From the NCBI RefSeq assembly GCF_900142985.1, contig NZ_LT670849.1, positions 7,270,501-7,334,500 on the forward strand: DNA of 64,000 bases, in the 5' to 3' direction. This DNA comes from Bradyrhizobium erythrophlei (lineage in GTDB: Bacteria > Pseudomonadota > Alphaproteobacteria > Rhizobiales > Xanthobacteraceae). Position 1 is the first letter of the stretch. Each line of letters starts with the position of its first letter. Shown piece by piece: positions 1 to 7,558 of the stretch. Both the position numbers and the translations under genes were made by a program. The notes below the pieces were generated by a model, which saw only the letters and a program-made list of their open reading frames with translations, did no database searches and was not told the DNA's origin.

Positions 1-180
1 GAGCACGCAGTCTGAGCTTCTGCCTTCGGCTTGCATGGTCGATGAGCCGTCGAAACCCCACAGCGGCAACTGCTCCAGCGTCGGGAACGACGCGAATTCC
101 TTGATCTGCGTTTTGCCGCGCAGATTCGGCGTCGGCGTATAGCCGTCGAGCCAAATATACTCGAGCTTGTATTTGGTCAT
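1..180 (-). CDS. glnII: Glutamine synthetase type II (GlnII), 5' part only
   Basis: The first 60 codons are present; the rest lies beyond the window edge. The protein begins MTKYKLEYIWLDGY and contains WGFDGSSTMQAEG, the N-terminal signature of the short eukaryotic-like GSII of rhizobia and actinomycetes. GSII condenses ammonium with glutamate using ATP, in the cytoplasm. Rhizobia usually also carry GlnA (GSI), and glnII is typically the nitrogen-regulated copy. That fits the -24/-12 promoter found about 100 bp upstream of this ATG. The identification is firm although only about a sixth of the gene is visible. Confidence 0.95.
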   Translation of the reverse strand, partial: MTKYKLEYIWLDGYTPTPNLRGKTQIKEFASFPTLEQLPLWGFDGSSTMQAEGRSSDCVL

Positions 181-277
181 TGAGCCTCTCTTGAGTTGAG
201 AATGAAAGGCGTGAGATCGAACCGCGGAGGATCCTACCCACACACGTACCCGGCCACGGTTGGGCCAGTCATGAATA

Positions 278-294
278 AGCAATAAAAGTGCCAA
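278..294 (-). promoter_or_regulatory. Sigma-54 (-24/-12) promoter of glnII
   Basis: Read on the minus strand the site is TTGGCACTTTTATTGCT. It has GG at -24 and GC at -12 with exactly ten bases between, matching the RpoN consensus TGGCAC-N5-TTGC in full. Transcription should start near 265, giving a leader of about 85 nt before the glnII ATG. NtrC-dependent sigma-54 control of glnII is established in Bradyrhizobium, so sequence and gene identity agree. Confidence 0.88.
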
Positions 295-342
295 TTATTG
301 CAGCGCGGTACCGTGGTGTCGAAGCCCGCGCCTGGATGCTTC

Positions 343-360
343 TGCACAGGAGATGGTGCG
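343..360. promoter_or_regulatory. Possible NtrC-type enhancer half-sites
   Basis: TGCAC and GTGCG form an interrupted dyad about 50 bp upstream of the -24/-12 element, roughly -80 to -95 from the predicted glnII start. The NtrC consensus is TGCAC-N7-GTGCA; here the gap is eight bases and the last base is G, so the match is imperfect. Position is right for an NtrC site, sequence only partly so. Confidence 0.25.
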
Positions 361-728
361 GCAAAGGCGCGCGGCCGAATCAGCGTGTGCTGTCAAGCCG
401 AACCACGCCCGCACGGCGCTGACGCCTGTTTCTACAGCATTCGCTGCAAAGCACATCGGGAGGGGCCAACGATGCGGCAGCGCCACGCAACAATCGCCAA
501 GAAAAGACGGCGCCGCCCGCAACCCGGCGTCTGGTCTTAGGTTCTGTCAGCCCGGACCTGCTCTGCACGATGCAAAGGCAAAACTGCATAGTTTTTGATC
601 ATCAAATGAATTCATTTTAATCAGGTTGCGCCGAAGGCGAGCAGGACCGATATCGGCTTTCCAGTAACCGCACACGAACGAGTCGGGCGCAGCATGCGTT
701 GAAGGCGTCTCGACCAATGGAGATATCG

Positions 729-935
729 ATGAATACGAACGGTAGTCAGGAGTCCGCGCGCATCTACCAATTTCCTGCCGGGGGCCGTGCAGCTCTCGGC
801 GGAAAGCGTTGGGACGAATTCAACTCTGCGCCCGCTCAGACGTTTGAGCGCGTCAACGAAGCCGTTTGCAGCGGCAGCTGGTACCACGACGACGCCATTC
901 GTGAAGCCGCCGCCGAGCGCGGCCGCGATCACTAA
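729..935 (+). CDS. DUF2735 family small protein
   Basis: A 68-residue protein starting MNTNGSQESARIYQFPAGG. The segment IYQFPAGGRAALGG and the tail SGSWYHDDAIREA match my recollection of DUF2735, a small rhizobial family often found next to glnII; its function is unknown. The ATG at 729 is preferred over a TTG 30 bases earlier because the family signature begins here and a GGAGAT stretch precedes it. Divergent placement from glnII suggests a link with nitrogen metabolism, but that is inference. No signal peptide or membrane segment is visible. Confidence 0.75.
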   Translation: MNTNGSQESARIYQFPAGGRAALGGKRWDEFNSAPAQTFERVNEAVCSGSWYHDDAIREAAAERGRDH

Positions 936-990
936 GGCAGCCGCAGCGGCATGATGCGCACATGCCGGTCTATTCGGCTTGCAGGGTTCG

Positions 991-1299
991 TCAGAGCTCG
1001 CACGCCGTTGCCGGCCGCCGTGCATGTCTGAGACGAATACCGGTTGCGGTCATGACGAGGCTCACGCCGCCACCGGAATAGCGTTTGCCTGGCAAGGCAA
1101 AACTCTTCTTCAGCGTGACCGGATGGCCATCGATTTGCAGATAGGCGCGCTTATCGCCGGGGTAAAATGCCAGAATAAAATGCGTGCCATCGGCGCAACG
1201 ATAGGAATCGAACGTTTGTGCCGATGCTGGTGACGCCTGGGCAATAAACCCGGCTGCGAACACCGCCGCCCCACCGATTGCGGCCTTGTGCCATTTCAT
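991..1299 (-). CDS. MliC-like C-type lysozyme inhibitor domain protein
   Basis: 102 residues with an N-terminal signal peptide ending near ASPASAQ, so probably periplasmic or secreted. There is no lipobox cysteine, unlike membrane-anchored MliC. The mature part has the MliC pattern YRCADGTHFILAF ... SGGGVSL; members of this family plug the active site of C-type lysozymes with an invariant Ser/Lys loop. The open frame extends upstream to 1473, but the start at 1299 (MKWHKA) begins the signal peptide and is chosen. It lies downstream of the 68-residue gene on the same strand. Family assignment is moderately sure; inhibition of lysozyme is inferred. Confidence 0.65.
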   Translation of the reverse strand: MKWHKAAIGGAAVFAAGFIAQASPASAQTFDSYRCADGTHFILAFYPGDKRAYLQIDGHPVTLKKSFALPGKRYSGGGVSLVMTATGIRLRHARRPATACEL

Positions 1300-1387
1300 C
1301 GTCGCCCCCGAAGCTATCCTGTTGAAGGATGGGGGTTGCAATAGCGCCGGGAGCGACAGCTGTACAGCGTCAGGAAGAGGACGGCGC

Positions 1388-1594
1388 TTACGCCGCCGCT
1401 TCGATTTCCATTTCGGCGTCGAGGTCGGCGATGACGTCCTCGAATGCAGAAATCGCCTGCTGAACGGCTGCAATCTGCATCAATTCCCAGCCGTTGACCG
1501 GGCCGTTACGGTTCTGCAAGGCGACCACGAGGTCACGCCGTTGCTCCTTGAGCTGCACGAGCGGCAAACCGTGGTCAGGCAAATGCTTCAACAT
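1388..1594 (-). CDS. Small conserved-looking acidic protein, function unknown
   Basis: 68 residues starting MLKHLPDHGLPLVQL and ending in an acidic tail, ADLDAEMEIEAAA. A GGTGGA ribosome-binding site sits five bases before the ATG on the minus strand, and third codon positions are GC-rich, which argues for a real gene. The predicted structure is mostly helical with no signal or membrane segment. I do not recognise a domain. It lies 88 bp upstream of the MliC-like gene in the same direction, but the spacing does not prove an operon. Confidence 0.6.
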   Translation of the reverse strand: MLKHLPDHGLPLVQLKEQRRDLVVALQNRNGPVNGWELMQIAAVQQAISAFEDVIADLDAEMEIEAAA

Positions 1595-1811
1595 CTTCCA
1601 CCCCCTCTATCGAGCGAACCTCACCCCTACCGCAACGGTTCTGCGTTTCGCTTACAAAACCCCGGCAAATTTTAGCGATCGCGAATAAGTGCTGGAATTT
1701 CAGGGCCGGCCACGTGTTTTTGCGGGGAGTATTGCGACTGCATTTCCGGCGGATTTACCGGGCGATAATGTCGTTTGATTCCGCTTTCCATCCCCACTTT
1801 GGAGACTTCTC

Positions 1812-2492
1812 ATGCAAGGCAAGATCCTCATCGTCACCGGCGCTTCCGGGGCGCTCGGCAAAGTGGTCGTCGCCTCCGCACTGGCGAAGGGCGCCAAGGT
1901 CGCCGCCATCGACCATGCCGCGTCGGCCGCACAGCCGACAGCCGAACGGATCGAACTTGGTGGCGTCGATCTGACCGATGCAACGCAAGCCAGAAAAGCA
2001 ATCGATGCGGCGGCGGCGCATTTCGGCCGGCTCGACGCATTGGTCAACATCGCGGGCGGGTTTGCCTTTGAGACGGCGATCGAAGGCGATCCGAAGACCT
2101 GGCAGCGACTCTATGCGCTCAATGTCCTGACAGCACTGAACGCCTCGCGATCGGCCATTCCCCATCTCACGGCTTCCAGCGCGGGCCGGATCGTCAATGT
2201 CGGTGCGATGGGTGCGATTCAGGCCGGCGCCGGCATGGGCCCTTACGCGGCGTCGAAGGCTGGTGTGCATCGGCTGACCGAGGCACTCGCGGCCGAATGG
2301 AAAGGCAAGATCACGGTGAATGCCGTGCTGCCATCAACGATCGATACCGCGGCCAACCGCACCAGCATGCCAAACGCAGACTTCTCGAAATGGGTACGGC
2401 CGGAAGAACTGGCGGAGGTCATCCTGTTTTTGGCAAGCGATGCGGCAAGCGCAGTCACCGGCGCGCTGCTCCCGGTCCTGGGGCGGGTCTAG
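1812..2492 (+). CDS. Short-chain dehydrogenase/reductase (SDR) family protein
   Basis: 226 residues with the classical SDR layout: nucleotide-binding TGASGALG at 9-16, a D-L pair near 53, the NAG-type motif NIAGG at 79-83, and YAASK with Tyr145 and Lys149. SDRs oxidise or reduce alcohols and ketones with NAD(P)H; the substrate cannot be read from the sequence. Oddity: the position 13 residues before the tyrosine, normally the catalytic serine, is alanine (VGAMGA), so activity may be atypical. A run of GGAGAC precedes the start. It is monocistronic by spacing. Confidence 0.85.
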   Translation: MQGKILIVTGASGALGKVVVASALAKGAKVAAIDHAASAAQPTAERIELGGVDLTDATQARKAIDAAAAHFGRLDALVNIAGGFAFETAIEGDPKTWQRLYALNVLTALNASRSAIPHLTASSAGRIVNVGAMGAIQAGAGMGPYAASKAGVHRLTEALAAEWKGKITVNAVLPSTIDTAANRTSMPNADFSKWVRPEELAEVILFLASDAASAVTGALLPVLGRV

Positions 2493-2591
2493 CGCATGGC
2501 TTGCGGAGCGGCCGCTTTATCGCCACACGCAGATTGCGATCGGCGGTAGACTGACGCGCGTTGAGTCGTTTGGCGATAACTCCAGGATGAA

Positions 2592-3311
2592 TTGTTGGAA
2601 ACCGCGCTTTATCTGCCCGTCAAAAAATTTCTCGAAAAGCTCGGCTTTACGGTCAAGGGCGAGATTGGCGGCTGCGATCTCGTGGCGCTTTCCGGCGACG
2701 ACCCGCCGATTGTGGTCATCGGCGAATTGAAGCTTGCATTCAATCTCGAACTGGTTTTGCAGGCGGTCGATCGCGCCGGCGCGTGCGACGAAGTCTGGCT
2801 TGCCGCGAAATTCTCCGAGCGCGGCAAGGGACGGGAGAGCGACGCGCGCTACCGCAATCTTTGCCGCCGTCTCGGCTTTGGCATGCTCGCGGTCACGAAA
2901 TCAGGCACGGTAGAAGTAATCGTCTCGCCGACAACGGTTCCGCGCCGGGACCCGAAGCGCCGCTCGCGCCTGATTGCCGAGCATCGCAAGCGCCAGGGCG
3001 ACCCGGCGCTCGGTGGCAGCACGCGCGCGCCGATTATGACCGCTTACCGCCAGCAGGCATTGGCCTGCGCCTCGGCCTTGTCGCAAGGCCCCCGCAAGGT
3101 GCGCGAGCTCAAGCCGGCCATTCCGGATGCACCGAAAATCCTGCTGCACAACGTCTATGGCTGGTTCGACCGCGTCGAGCGCGGTGTCTACACCCTGACC
3201 GACTCAGGACATGCCGCGCTCAAGCGATGGCCTCAACCGGCGATCGAACTCACCGGTATTGATCGCGCTGCTGTGAACGAAACGATGCGCGGGCAGTTGG
3301 AGAGTGCATAG
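2592..3311 (+). CDS. DUF2161 family protein with PD-(D/E)XK nuclease-like fold
   Basis: 239 residues. The N-terminal third shows the PD-(D/E)XK core: Asp29 in GGCDLVAL, then Glu45-Leu-Lys47 in VVIGELKLAF, preceded by a helix. The C-terminal part (about 150-215) looks like a winged helix (KVRELKPAIPDAPKILLHN, then a wing ending VYTLTDSG), consistent with DNA contact. DUF2161 proteins are annotated as putative phosphodiesterases; no substrate is known to me. An in-frame TAA at 2577 and absence of ATG leave TTG at 2592 (or the adjacent TTG at 2595) as start, with AGGA four bases before it. Confidence 0.75.
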   Translation: MLETALYLPVKKFLEKLGFTVKGEIGGCDLVALSGDDPPIVVIGELKLAFNLELVLQAVDRAGACDEVWLAAKFSERGKGRESDARYRNLCRRLGFGMLAVTKSGTVEVIVSPTTVPRRDPKRRSRLIAEHRKRQGDPALGGSTRAPIMTAYRQQALACASALSQGPRKVRELKPAIPDAPKILLHNVYGWFDRVERGVYTLTDSGHAALKRWPQPAIELTGIDRAAVNETMRGQLESA

Positions 3312-3330
3312 CTGGCCTGCCACACCAGTT

Positions 3331-3350
3331 TCATATTGCAATGCAACATA
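3331..3350. promoter_or_regulatory. Shared motif, copy 1 (candidate operator)
   Basis: The 20-mer TTCATATTGCAATGCAACAT contains the near-palindrome TTGCAATGCAA and is followed by TCCCTAGAT. It recurs with a two-base insertion at 4403-4424, where TCCCTAGAT precedes it. This copy lies 30-60 bp before the start of the 100-residue gene. The core resembles TGC-GCA dyads described for PhaR-type phasin regulators, but the regulator is a guess. Confidence 0.4.
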
Positions 3351-3391
3351 CTCATCCCTAGATATCGGCCGCGAGAACGATGGGGTCGGCG

Positions 3392-3694
3392 ATGAGCCAG
3401 GATTGGAATACGAAATATGGACCGCGGCGCGTTCGGCGTGATCCGCCCACGCTCGAAGAGGCGATCTTCGCTGCGGCTGGTATCACCGAGGACCTGAATG
3501 AGCAGGCGGAAATTGCGGCGTCGCTCATGGGCATGCCGCTCGAAGCCGTGACCGCCGAGGTGAAGAAGACGAGCCGCATCCAGGCGCGCTCAGCCACCCG
3601 CGTGATCGCCGGCGAACAGGGCGCGCAGCGCTCGGTGGTGGTCGAACGTCGCGTGGTGCGGAGGTTCGGCAACGACAAGCGGATCGGCACCTGA
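3392..3694 (+). CDS. Small basic protein of unknown function
   Basis: 100 residues starting MSQDWNTKYGPRRVRRDPP. The first half contains an acidic helix (LEEAIFAAAGITEDL), the second half ends in a strongly basic, serine/arginine-rich stretch. It resembles proteins I have seen as conserved hypotheticals in Bradyrhizobium, but I know no domain. An alternative ATG lies twelve bases upstream at 3380; homologues usually begin MSQDW. The shared motif at 3331-3350 sits just upstream, and the convergent GNAT gene has the same motif, hinting at common control. Confidence 0.65.
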   Translation: MSQDWNTKYGPRRVRRDPPTLEEAIFAAAGITEDLNEQAEIAASLMGMPLEAVTAEVKKTSRIQARSATRVIAGEQGAQRSVVVERRVVRRFGNDKRIGT

Positions 3695-3726
3695 GGCGCC
3701 GGCGACGCTGAAGCCAGTCGCGTTGT

Positions 3727-4350
3727 TTAAACGGCCTGCTTCCAGCCGTAGAAGCCCAACCAGAACTTCCAGTAGGCGCGATTGAAGTGGATGATCGCAC
3801 GCGCGGCATCTGTCGGCGTGGCGACGGCAGGCCGTGCAGGCTCAAGCCGCGGCTGTTCCTCCACATCGATCGTTCCCGTGGATTCGCCGTGACGGAATCT
3901 CAGATGCGCGCCAAATTTGCTGGCGAGCGCACGCATGGCGTCGTTTTGCGCGCCGGTCGTGATCCGCAAACGGCGGTAGCCCTTGGCGCGCGCTTCCTCG
4001 ATCAGCTTCTGGAAAAGCAGGCTTCCGACGCCGTGGCGGCGCAGGCCGGCCTCCACACTGAAAGCGATCTCCGGCAGCAAATCCGACGACGTCTCCGGCG
4101 GATGCAGCTCTGCCGCGCCCCGCACCAGGCCATCTTCGAGATAGGCAATGATAACGGTGCCGTCGTTCGCGCATTTTTCCGCGTAACGCTCGATGAAGCT
4201 GTCGTCCATGAAGCCGTGGAAACGGTCATGTCGGCTTTCGTGATCGAGCCGAAGCAGATGATCGCGCAGCAGCGGTAACTCTTCCTGCTGGCGAAGCGTC
4301 CGAACGATGCCCCTGCCGACGGCCGAAACCGGAAGGTTCTGGTAGCTCAA
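3727..4350 (-). CDS. GNAT family N-acetyltransferase
   Basis: 207 residues. The acetyl-CoA-binding motif A is visible as RRHGVGSLLFQKLIEEA at 104-120, after a beta strand ending EIAFSVE. A following helix and RLRITTGAQNDAMRALASKFG complete the GNAT core at about 20-155. GNATs transfer an acetyl group from acetyl-CoA to amines of small molecules or proteins; the acceptor cannot be deduced. The C-terminal 45 residues (proline/alanine linker, then FNRAYWKFWLGFYGW) are unusual aromatic additions beyond the core. It is convergent with the 100-residue gene, and a copy of the shared motif lies about 55-75 bp upstream of its start. Confidence 0.88.
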   Translation of the reverse strand: MSYQNLPVSAVGRGIVRTLRQQEELPLLRDHLLRLDHESRHDRFHGFMDDSFIERYAEKCANDGTVIIAYLEDGLVRGAAELHPPETSSDLLPEIAFSVEAGLRRHGVGSLLFQKLIEEARAKGYRRLRITTGAQNDAMRALASKFGAHLRFRHGESTGTIDVEEQPRLEPARPAVATPTDAARAIIHFNRAYWKFWLGFYGWKQAV

Positions 4351-4402
4351 GTCAAATCTCCTCTTAGGTCACCCTCGAGGAGGCGTCGAATCCCTAGATC
4401 AC

Positions 4403-4424
4403 TTCATATTGTGCATCGCAACAT
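4403..4424. promoter_or_regulatory. Shared motif, copy 2 (candidate operator)
   Basis: TTCATATTG, then TGCATCGCAACAT: 18 of 20 positions match copy 1 at 3331-3350, allowing a two-base insertion. It lies 53-74 bp upstream of the GNAT start on the minus strand. TCCCTAGAT, also found with copy 1, occurs at 4391-4399. Confidence 0.4.
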
Positions 4425-4486
4425 GGAATTCAAGAGCTATTTTCGCTGTAAATTTCGCTGGTTAACGCCGAAAACCCTTTCGCCAC

Positions 4487-4885
4487 TCAAAGCACCATCT
4501 GCGTTTGAATCACGATGGCAACCAGTTTGCCCTCCTCTGTTTCAAGCCGGGTTTGCCAGACCTGCGTACGCCGTCCCCGATGGACGGGCGTAGCGGTCGC
4601 GACGACAGTGGCACCCTCCTTCGCGCCGCCCACGAAATTGGTCTTGCTCTCAATTGTCGTGGTGCCCTTGGCGTCCTCCGGCAGATTGATCACCGTTGCC
4701 GCGGCGCCGACCGAATCCGCAAAAGCCATCACGGCGCCGCCATGAATGCTCTGACTGACCGTGCAAAGATCGGGACGGACCAGCATCTTCGCCACGACGC
4801 GATCCTTGTCGGCTTCGACGAAAGTCACTCCCTTCAATTCCGCAAAGGGCATCTTCATCGCACGTATTTTTTCGAGCGGCGTCAT
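4487..4885 (-). CDS. PaaI family hotdog-fold thioesterase
   Basis: 132 residues with the hotdog signature SIHGGAVMAFADS at 46-58, where the HGG turn and the aspartate form the acyl-CoA thioesterase active site of the PaaI/4HBT group. Such enzymes hydrolyse aryl- or acyl-CoA thioesters in the cytoplasm; the natural substrate is unknown here. The frame is open to 4930, but the ATG at 4885 (MTPLEKIRAM) has GGAGGAAAG seven bases upstream and matches family length. It is divergent from the cobalamin-binding-like gene, 83 bp away. Confidence 0.85.
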   Translation of the reverse strand: MTPLEKIRAMKMPFAELKGVTFVEADKDRVVAKMLVRPDLCTVSQSIHGGAVMAFADSVGAAATVINLPEDAKGTTTIESKTNFVGGAKEGATVVATATPVHRGRRTQVWQTRLETEEGKLVAIVIQTQMVL

Positions 4886-4968
4886 GGTGCTTTCCTCCCG
4901 CACGCGCATTCCGGAAAACGAGATTTTCAATTGAGGCGGGCCGTGACAAGCGATCTTTTGTTCTGCTT

Positions 4969-5763
4969 ATGAGGTCGATGCGCCAGTTCCCGCCTCGCCG
5001 CATTGTTTGCCTGACCGAGGAAACGGTCGAGACGCTTTATCTGCTGGGCGAGCAGGACCGGATCGTCGGCGTTTCCGGCTACGCCGTGCGGCCACCGCAG
5101 GTCAGGCGCGAGAAGCCGCGCGTCTCGGCCTTCATCACGGCCGACATCCCGAAGATCCTGGATCTCAAGCCCGATCTCGTTCTCGCCTTCTCCGACCTGC
5201 AAGCCGACATCGTCGCCGAACTGGTTCGCGCCGGCGTCTCGATACACGTCTTCAACCAGCGCGACATTGCCGGCATTTTCGCGATGATCCGCACCCTTGG
5301 CGCGCTGGTCGGCGCAAGCGAACGCGCGGAACAGCTGGCGAGCGGCTACGAGCGGCGATTAGCCGACATCGCCTCGATCGCGCGCCCCTTTCCCAGACCG
5401 AAAGTCTATTTCGAGGAGTGGGACGAGCCTCTGATCAGCGGCATCGGCTGGGTGTCCGAATTGATCGAGATCGCGGGCGGTGCGGATATTTTGCCCGATT
5501 TGCGATTTCGCCCATCGGCGAAAGACCGGATCATTTCGCCGGACCTGGTTCGCGCCGCGGCTCCCGACGTGATCCTGGCGTCCTGGTGCGGCAAGAAAGT
5601 CGTCCGGGACAAGATCAAGCGGCGAGCTGGATGGGAGGATATTCCGGCGGTGCGTCACGATCGGGTTGTCGAGATCAAATCGCCCTTGATCTTGCAGCCC
5701 GGCCCCGCAGCACTCACCGATGGATTGGACGCCATCATAGCCGCGCTATGGCGCAATGCTTGA
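4969..5763 (+). CDS. Cobalamin-binding / BtuF-like periplasmic-binding-fold protein
   Basis: 264 residues with the helical-backbone metal or vitamin receptor fold (BtuF/FhuD group): RIVCLTEETVETLYLLG near 11-27, RIVGVSGYAV, KILDLKPDLVLAFSDLQADIV, and WVSELIEIAGGADILPD near 164-180. Family members bind vitamin B12 or iron chelates for ABC import. Oddity: there is no signal peptide, since the conserved domain starts at residue 11, and no permease or ATPase gene is adjacent, so transport is doubtful. ATG at 4978 is an alternative start with GAGG close upstream. Fold assignment is good; ligand is inferred. Confidence 0.75.
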   Translation: MRSMRQFPPRRIVCLTEETVETLYLLGEQDRIVGVSGYAVRPPQVRREKPRVSAFITADIPKILDLKPDLVLAFSDLQADIVAELVRAGVSIHVFNQRDIAGIFAMIRTLGALVGASERAEQLASGYERRLADIASIARPFPRPKVYFEEWDEPLISGIGWVSELIEIAGGADILPDLRFRPSAKDRIISPDLVRAAAPDVILASWCGKKVVRDKIKRRAGWEDIPAVRHDRVVEIKSPLILQPGPAALTDGLDAIIAALWRNA

Positions 5764-5820
5764 GAATCGACGATGTCTCAATGAGACCGCGCCAGAGCTG
5801 CCTCGACATGGAAATCTCCA

Positions 5821-6117
5821 ATGAAGCGCAACACTTCTTTCTCGAACGAGATTTTCGGCAAGCCTTTTGCGCTGAAGTTTCTTTGTGTTCTGGCCGTGTC
5901 TGGCTGGCTTGTGTCTGGCCTGGCGCCAGGTGCGCAGGCGACGACGTTTGGCCGCGAGCAGGATGTCCCCGATCTGAAACTCGGGCAGCGGATCAGGATC
6001 GATGACGGAACCTGCCCGCCGGGGCAGGTCAAGGAATTGTCGGGCGCAAAAATGACAGACGGCGGCGTAGCGCGCGCGCGAAAGTGTGTCCCCCGCCTCG
6101 GCATCAAGTCGAAGTAA
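5821..6117 (+). CDS. Small secreted protein, DUF6719-like
   Basis: 98 residues. A signal peptide with a hydrophobic core (FLCVLAVSGWLVSGLAP) ends at GAQA, leaving a mature domain of about 60 residues: KLGQRIRIDDGTCPPGQVKE ... ARARKCVP, with two cysteines likely to form a disulfide. This pattern matches the small DUF6719 family as I recall it; its function is unknown. The repeat doublet at 6149 starts about 30 bp after the stop. Nothing suggests an operon. Confidence 0.6.
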   Translation: MKRNTSFSNEIFGKPFALKFLCVLAVSGWLVSGLAPGAQATTFGREQDVPDLKLGQRIRIDDGTCPPGQVKELSGAKMTDGGVARARKCVPRLGIKSK

Positions 6118-6148
6118 AAGCCAGCGATTTCAATCGTCTTGTCGGCCG

Positions 6149-6321
6149 CTAGTGCCCACTTTCCGAAGTTCGTGTTACGTCTCAGCACCCACCTTTCGCG
6201 AACTTCGGAAAGTTATGGGCACTAGCAAACTCATGATTCTAGTGCCACTTTGCTATTTGAAGTTCCTGGATCGAATTCGCCGCTTGTGCTGCAGGAACTT
6301 CAAATAGCAAAGTGGCACTAG
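6149..6321 (+). repeat. BIME-like doublet R1 (beta dialect)
   Basis: Two hairpins. H1 at 6149-6225: a 10-bp foot CTAGTGCCCA/TGGGCACTAG, a three-base bulge on the right arm, then an inner stem CTTTCCGAAGTTCG. H2 at 6239-6321: a perfect 30-bp stem from CTAGTGCCAC to the GAAGTTCCTG core, loop about 23 nt. The spacer is 13 nt. H2 is the only fully paired hairpin in the set; all others have a bulge. R1 is nearly identical to R5 at 34795, including loops and spacer. It lies between two + strand genes. Confidence 0.9.
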
Positions 6322-6426
6322 ACGAGCACAACTCGTTCATTGAACGATTGCGAAGTGCGCCATCCAGATTTTCCGCAACTTTGTCTGTGGTTGCGCGTTA
6401 CCCCAAAAATGCAACAGGGAAACGTC

Positions 6427-6657
6427 ATGGGCAACGGCGGCACTGCCGATCTCGGCCACGTCACGATTCCGAGCGTGGACACCAGCAAGAACTGTGGCGT
6501 CATGGCGGAACAGCGCCGGCCTGACGGCTGCAACGAAAATGAGTCAGTACCGCAACAGTTCGTGCATCTGGTCGGCTGCCGTGATCCCAACAGCCGCAGG
6601 GCGCCATATCCCATGACGCAATCGGTGCGCCCACGGCCGGCCCCTCCAAAACCCTGA
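6427..6657 (+). CDS. Hypothetical small protein
   Basis: 76 residues starting MGNGGTADLGHVTIPSVD. CAGGGA lies six bases before the ATG and third positions are GC-rich in this frame, which supports coding. Three cysteines and a proline-rich tail (RPRPAPPKP) are visible; there is no signal peptide from this start. An upstream in-frame ATG at 6409 exists. I recognise no family. It is convergent with the creA gene, with stops 12 bp apart. The call rests on composition and ribosome-binding site only. Confidence 0.4.
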   Translation: MGNGGTADLGHVTIPSVDTSKNCGVMAEQRRPDGCNENESVPQQFVHLVGCRDPNSRRAPYPMTQSVRPRPAPPKP

Positions 6658-6669
6658 GTGCCTTTCCCG

Positions 6670-7215
6670 CTATTCGATGAAGTCACCGCATTTCTGGACC
6701 GTCGCATCAGTCGGCCCCCACGGCATGACAGGCACCGACGAGGTCGAGTTTTTTGGCGAACCTTCGATCAGCTTGTCCGAGTACACCATATAGACCAGCA
6801 CATTTCGCTTGGCGTCACAGCCGCGCACGATCTGCATCTTCTTGAAGAAAACCGATCGTCGCTGACGAAACATGTCCTCGCCTTGCGCCGTCTTGCCCTT
6901 GAAATGAATCGGGCCGATCTGCCGGCATGCGAGCGAAATGTCCGAGACCTCCTCGGCTATTCCGAGCCAACCCTTGACGCCACCCCGCTCGGGCACCGTG
7001 AAATGGCAAGCGACGCCCTCAACCACGGGATCGTCGATGCCGTAGGTCGCAAGCTTGTCATTGGGACTGAGCAACTTGAACACCGTGGAACGGCGAAAGA
7101 TCAGATCCGGCTCGTCGCCGGCCCATGCGGGTGATCCGGCCCATGTGAGTGTGACGAGAACCAGCAGCCTGATTCTCCACCTCATGCCATGAGATTGGCG
7201 TGCAGCACGTGCCAT
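6670..7215 (-). CDS. creA: CreA family protein
   Basis: 181 residues. After a signal peptide (core LLVLVTLTWAGSPAWAG) the mature part carries the CreA pattern VFKLLSPNDKLATYGIDDP, VACHFTVPERGG, ISLACRQIGPI, RRSVFFKKMQIVRGCDAKRN and LVYMVYSDKLIEGSPKNS. CreA is a periplasmic protein of unknown biochemical role. GGAG lies six bases before the ATG at 7215; an internal ATG at 7185 (MRWRIR) would also give a signal peptide. The four cysteines may form disulfides. Family assignment is firm. Confidence 0.88.
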   Translation of the reverse strand: MARAARQSHGMRWRIRLLVLVTLTWAGSPAWAGDEPDLIFRRSTVFKLLSPNDKLATYGIDDPVVEGVACHFTVPERGGVKGWLGIAEEVSDISLACRQIGPIHFKGKTAQGEDMFRQRRSVFFKKMQIVRGCDAKRNVLVYMVYSDKLIEGSPKNSTSSVPVMPWGPTDATVQKCGDFIE

Positions 7216-7558
7216 GAAGGTCTCCAGATACCTGATTGCGAAATTGTGGTGCGGAAAGGTCCTTCGCGCCCGATGACCGGGAACCAAGGAGCGGCGGCAA
7301 GCCTTTGATCTCACATAGCTTTGACTCAAGGCCCGTCGTGGACGCCAGGTGATGACACCAGATGTGGAATTCGAACTGGCAGCGCTAGCGAATTTCCACG
7401 ATGTAGGTGTCGGCCGCAGCGATGGAAAGGCTCGCGGGCGCCGCTCGTTAATATTGGGTGAGGCTTTTTTGTTACTCTTGCAGCCAAAAGCGCAGGCTTT
7501 CGAAGCGTTAGGCTGGTGAACGAGAATCGCGTCTGCAACACTTATCAGAAGCTGAAAG
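7216..7558. other. Intergenic region between creA and the L,D-transpeptidase gene
   Basis: This 343-bp divergent interval should hold promoters of both flanking genes. I found no tRNA, repeat or confident -35/-10 pair. A T-rich patch near 7466-7480 is the only low-GC stretch. Confidence 0.5.

Larger units (their letters stand above)
181..728. other. Intergenic region between glnII and the DUF2735 gene
   Basis: This 548-bp divergent interval holds the glnII sigma-54 promoter and the imperfect NtrC-like dyad. Several open frames cross 295-600 on both strands, but they overlap one another, lack ribosome-binding sites and resemble no known family. I see no convincing gene, RNA or repeat in the remainder. 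Confidence 0.6.

Noticed and set aside
295..600. Several 60-80 codon frames on both strands upstream of glnII
   Set aside because: Mutually overlapping, no ribosome-binding sites, no similarity; the region is a regulatory interval.
6149..6321. CRISPR-like repeats
   Set aside because: The repeats are dispersed palindromic doublets, not regularly spaced direct repeats, and no cas gene is present.
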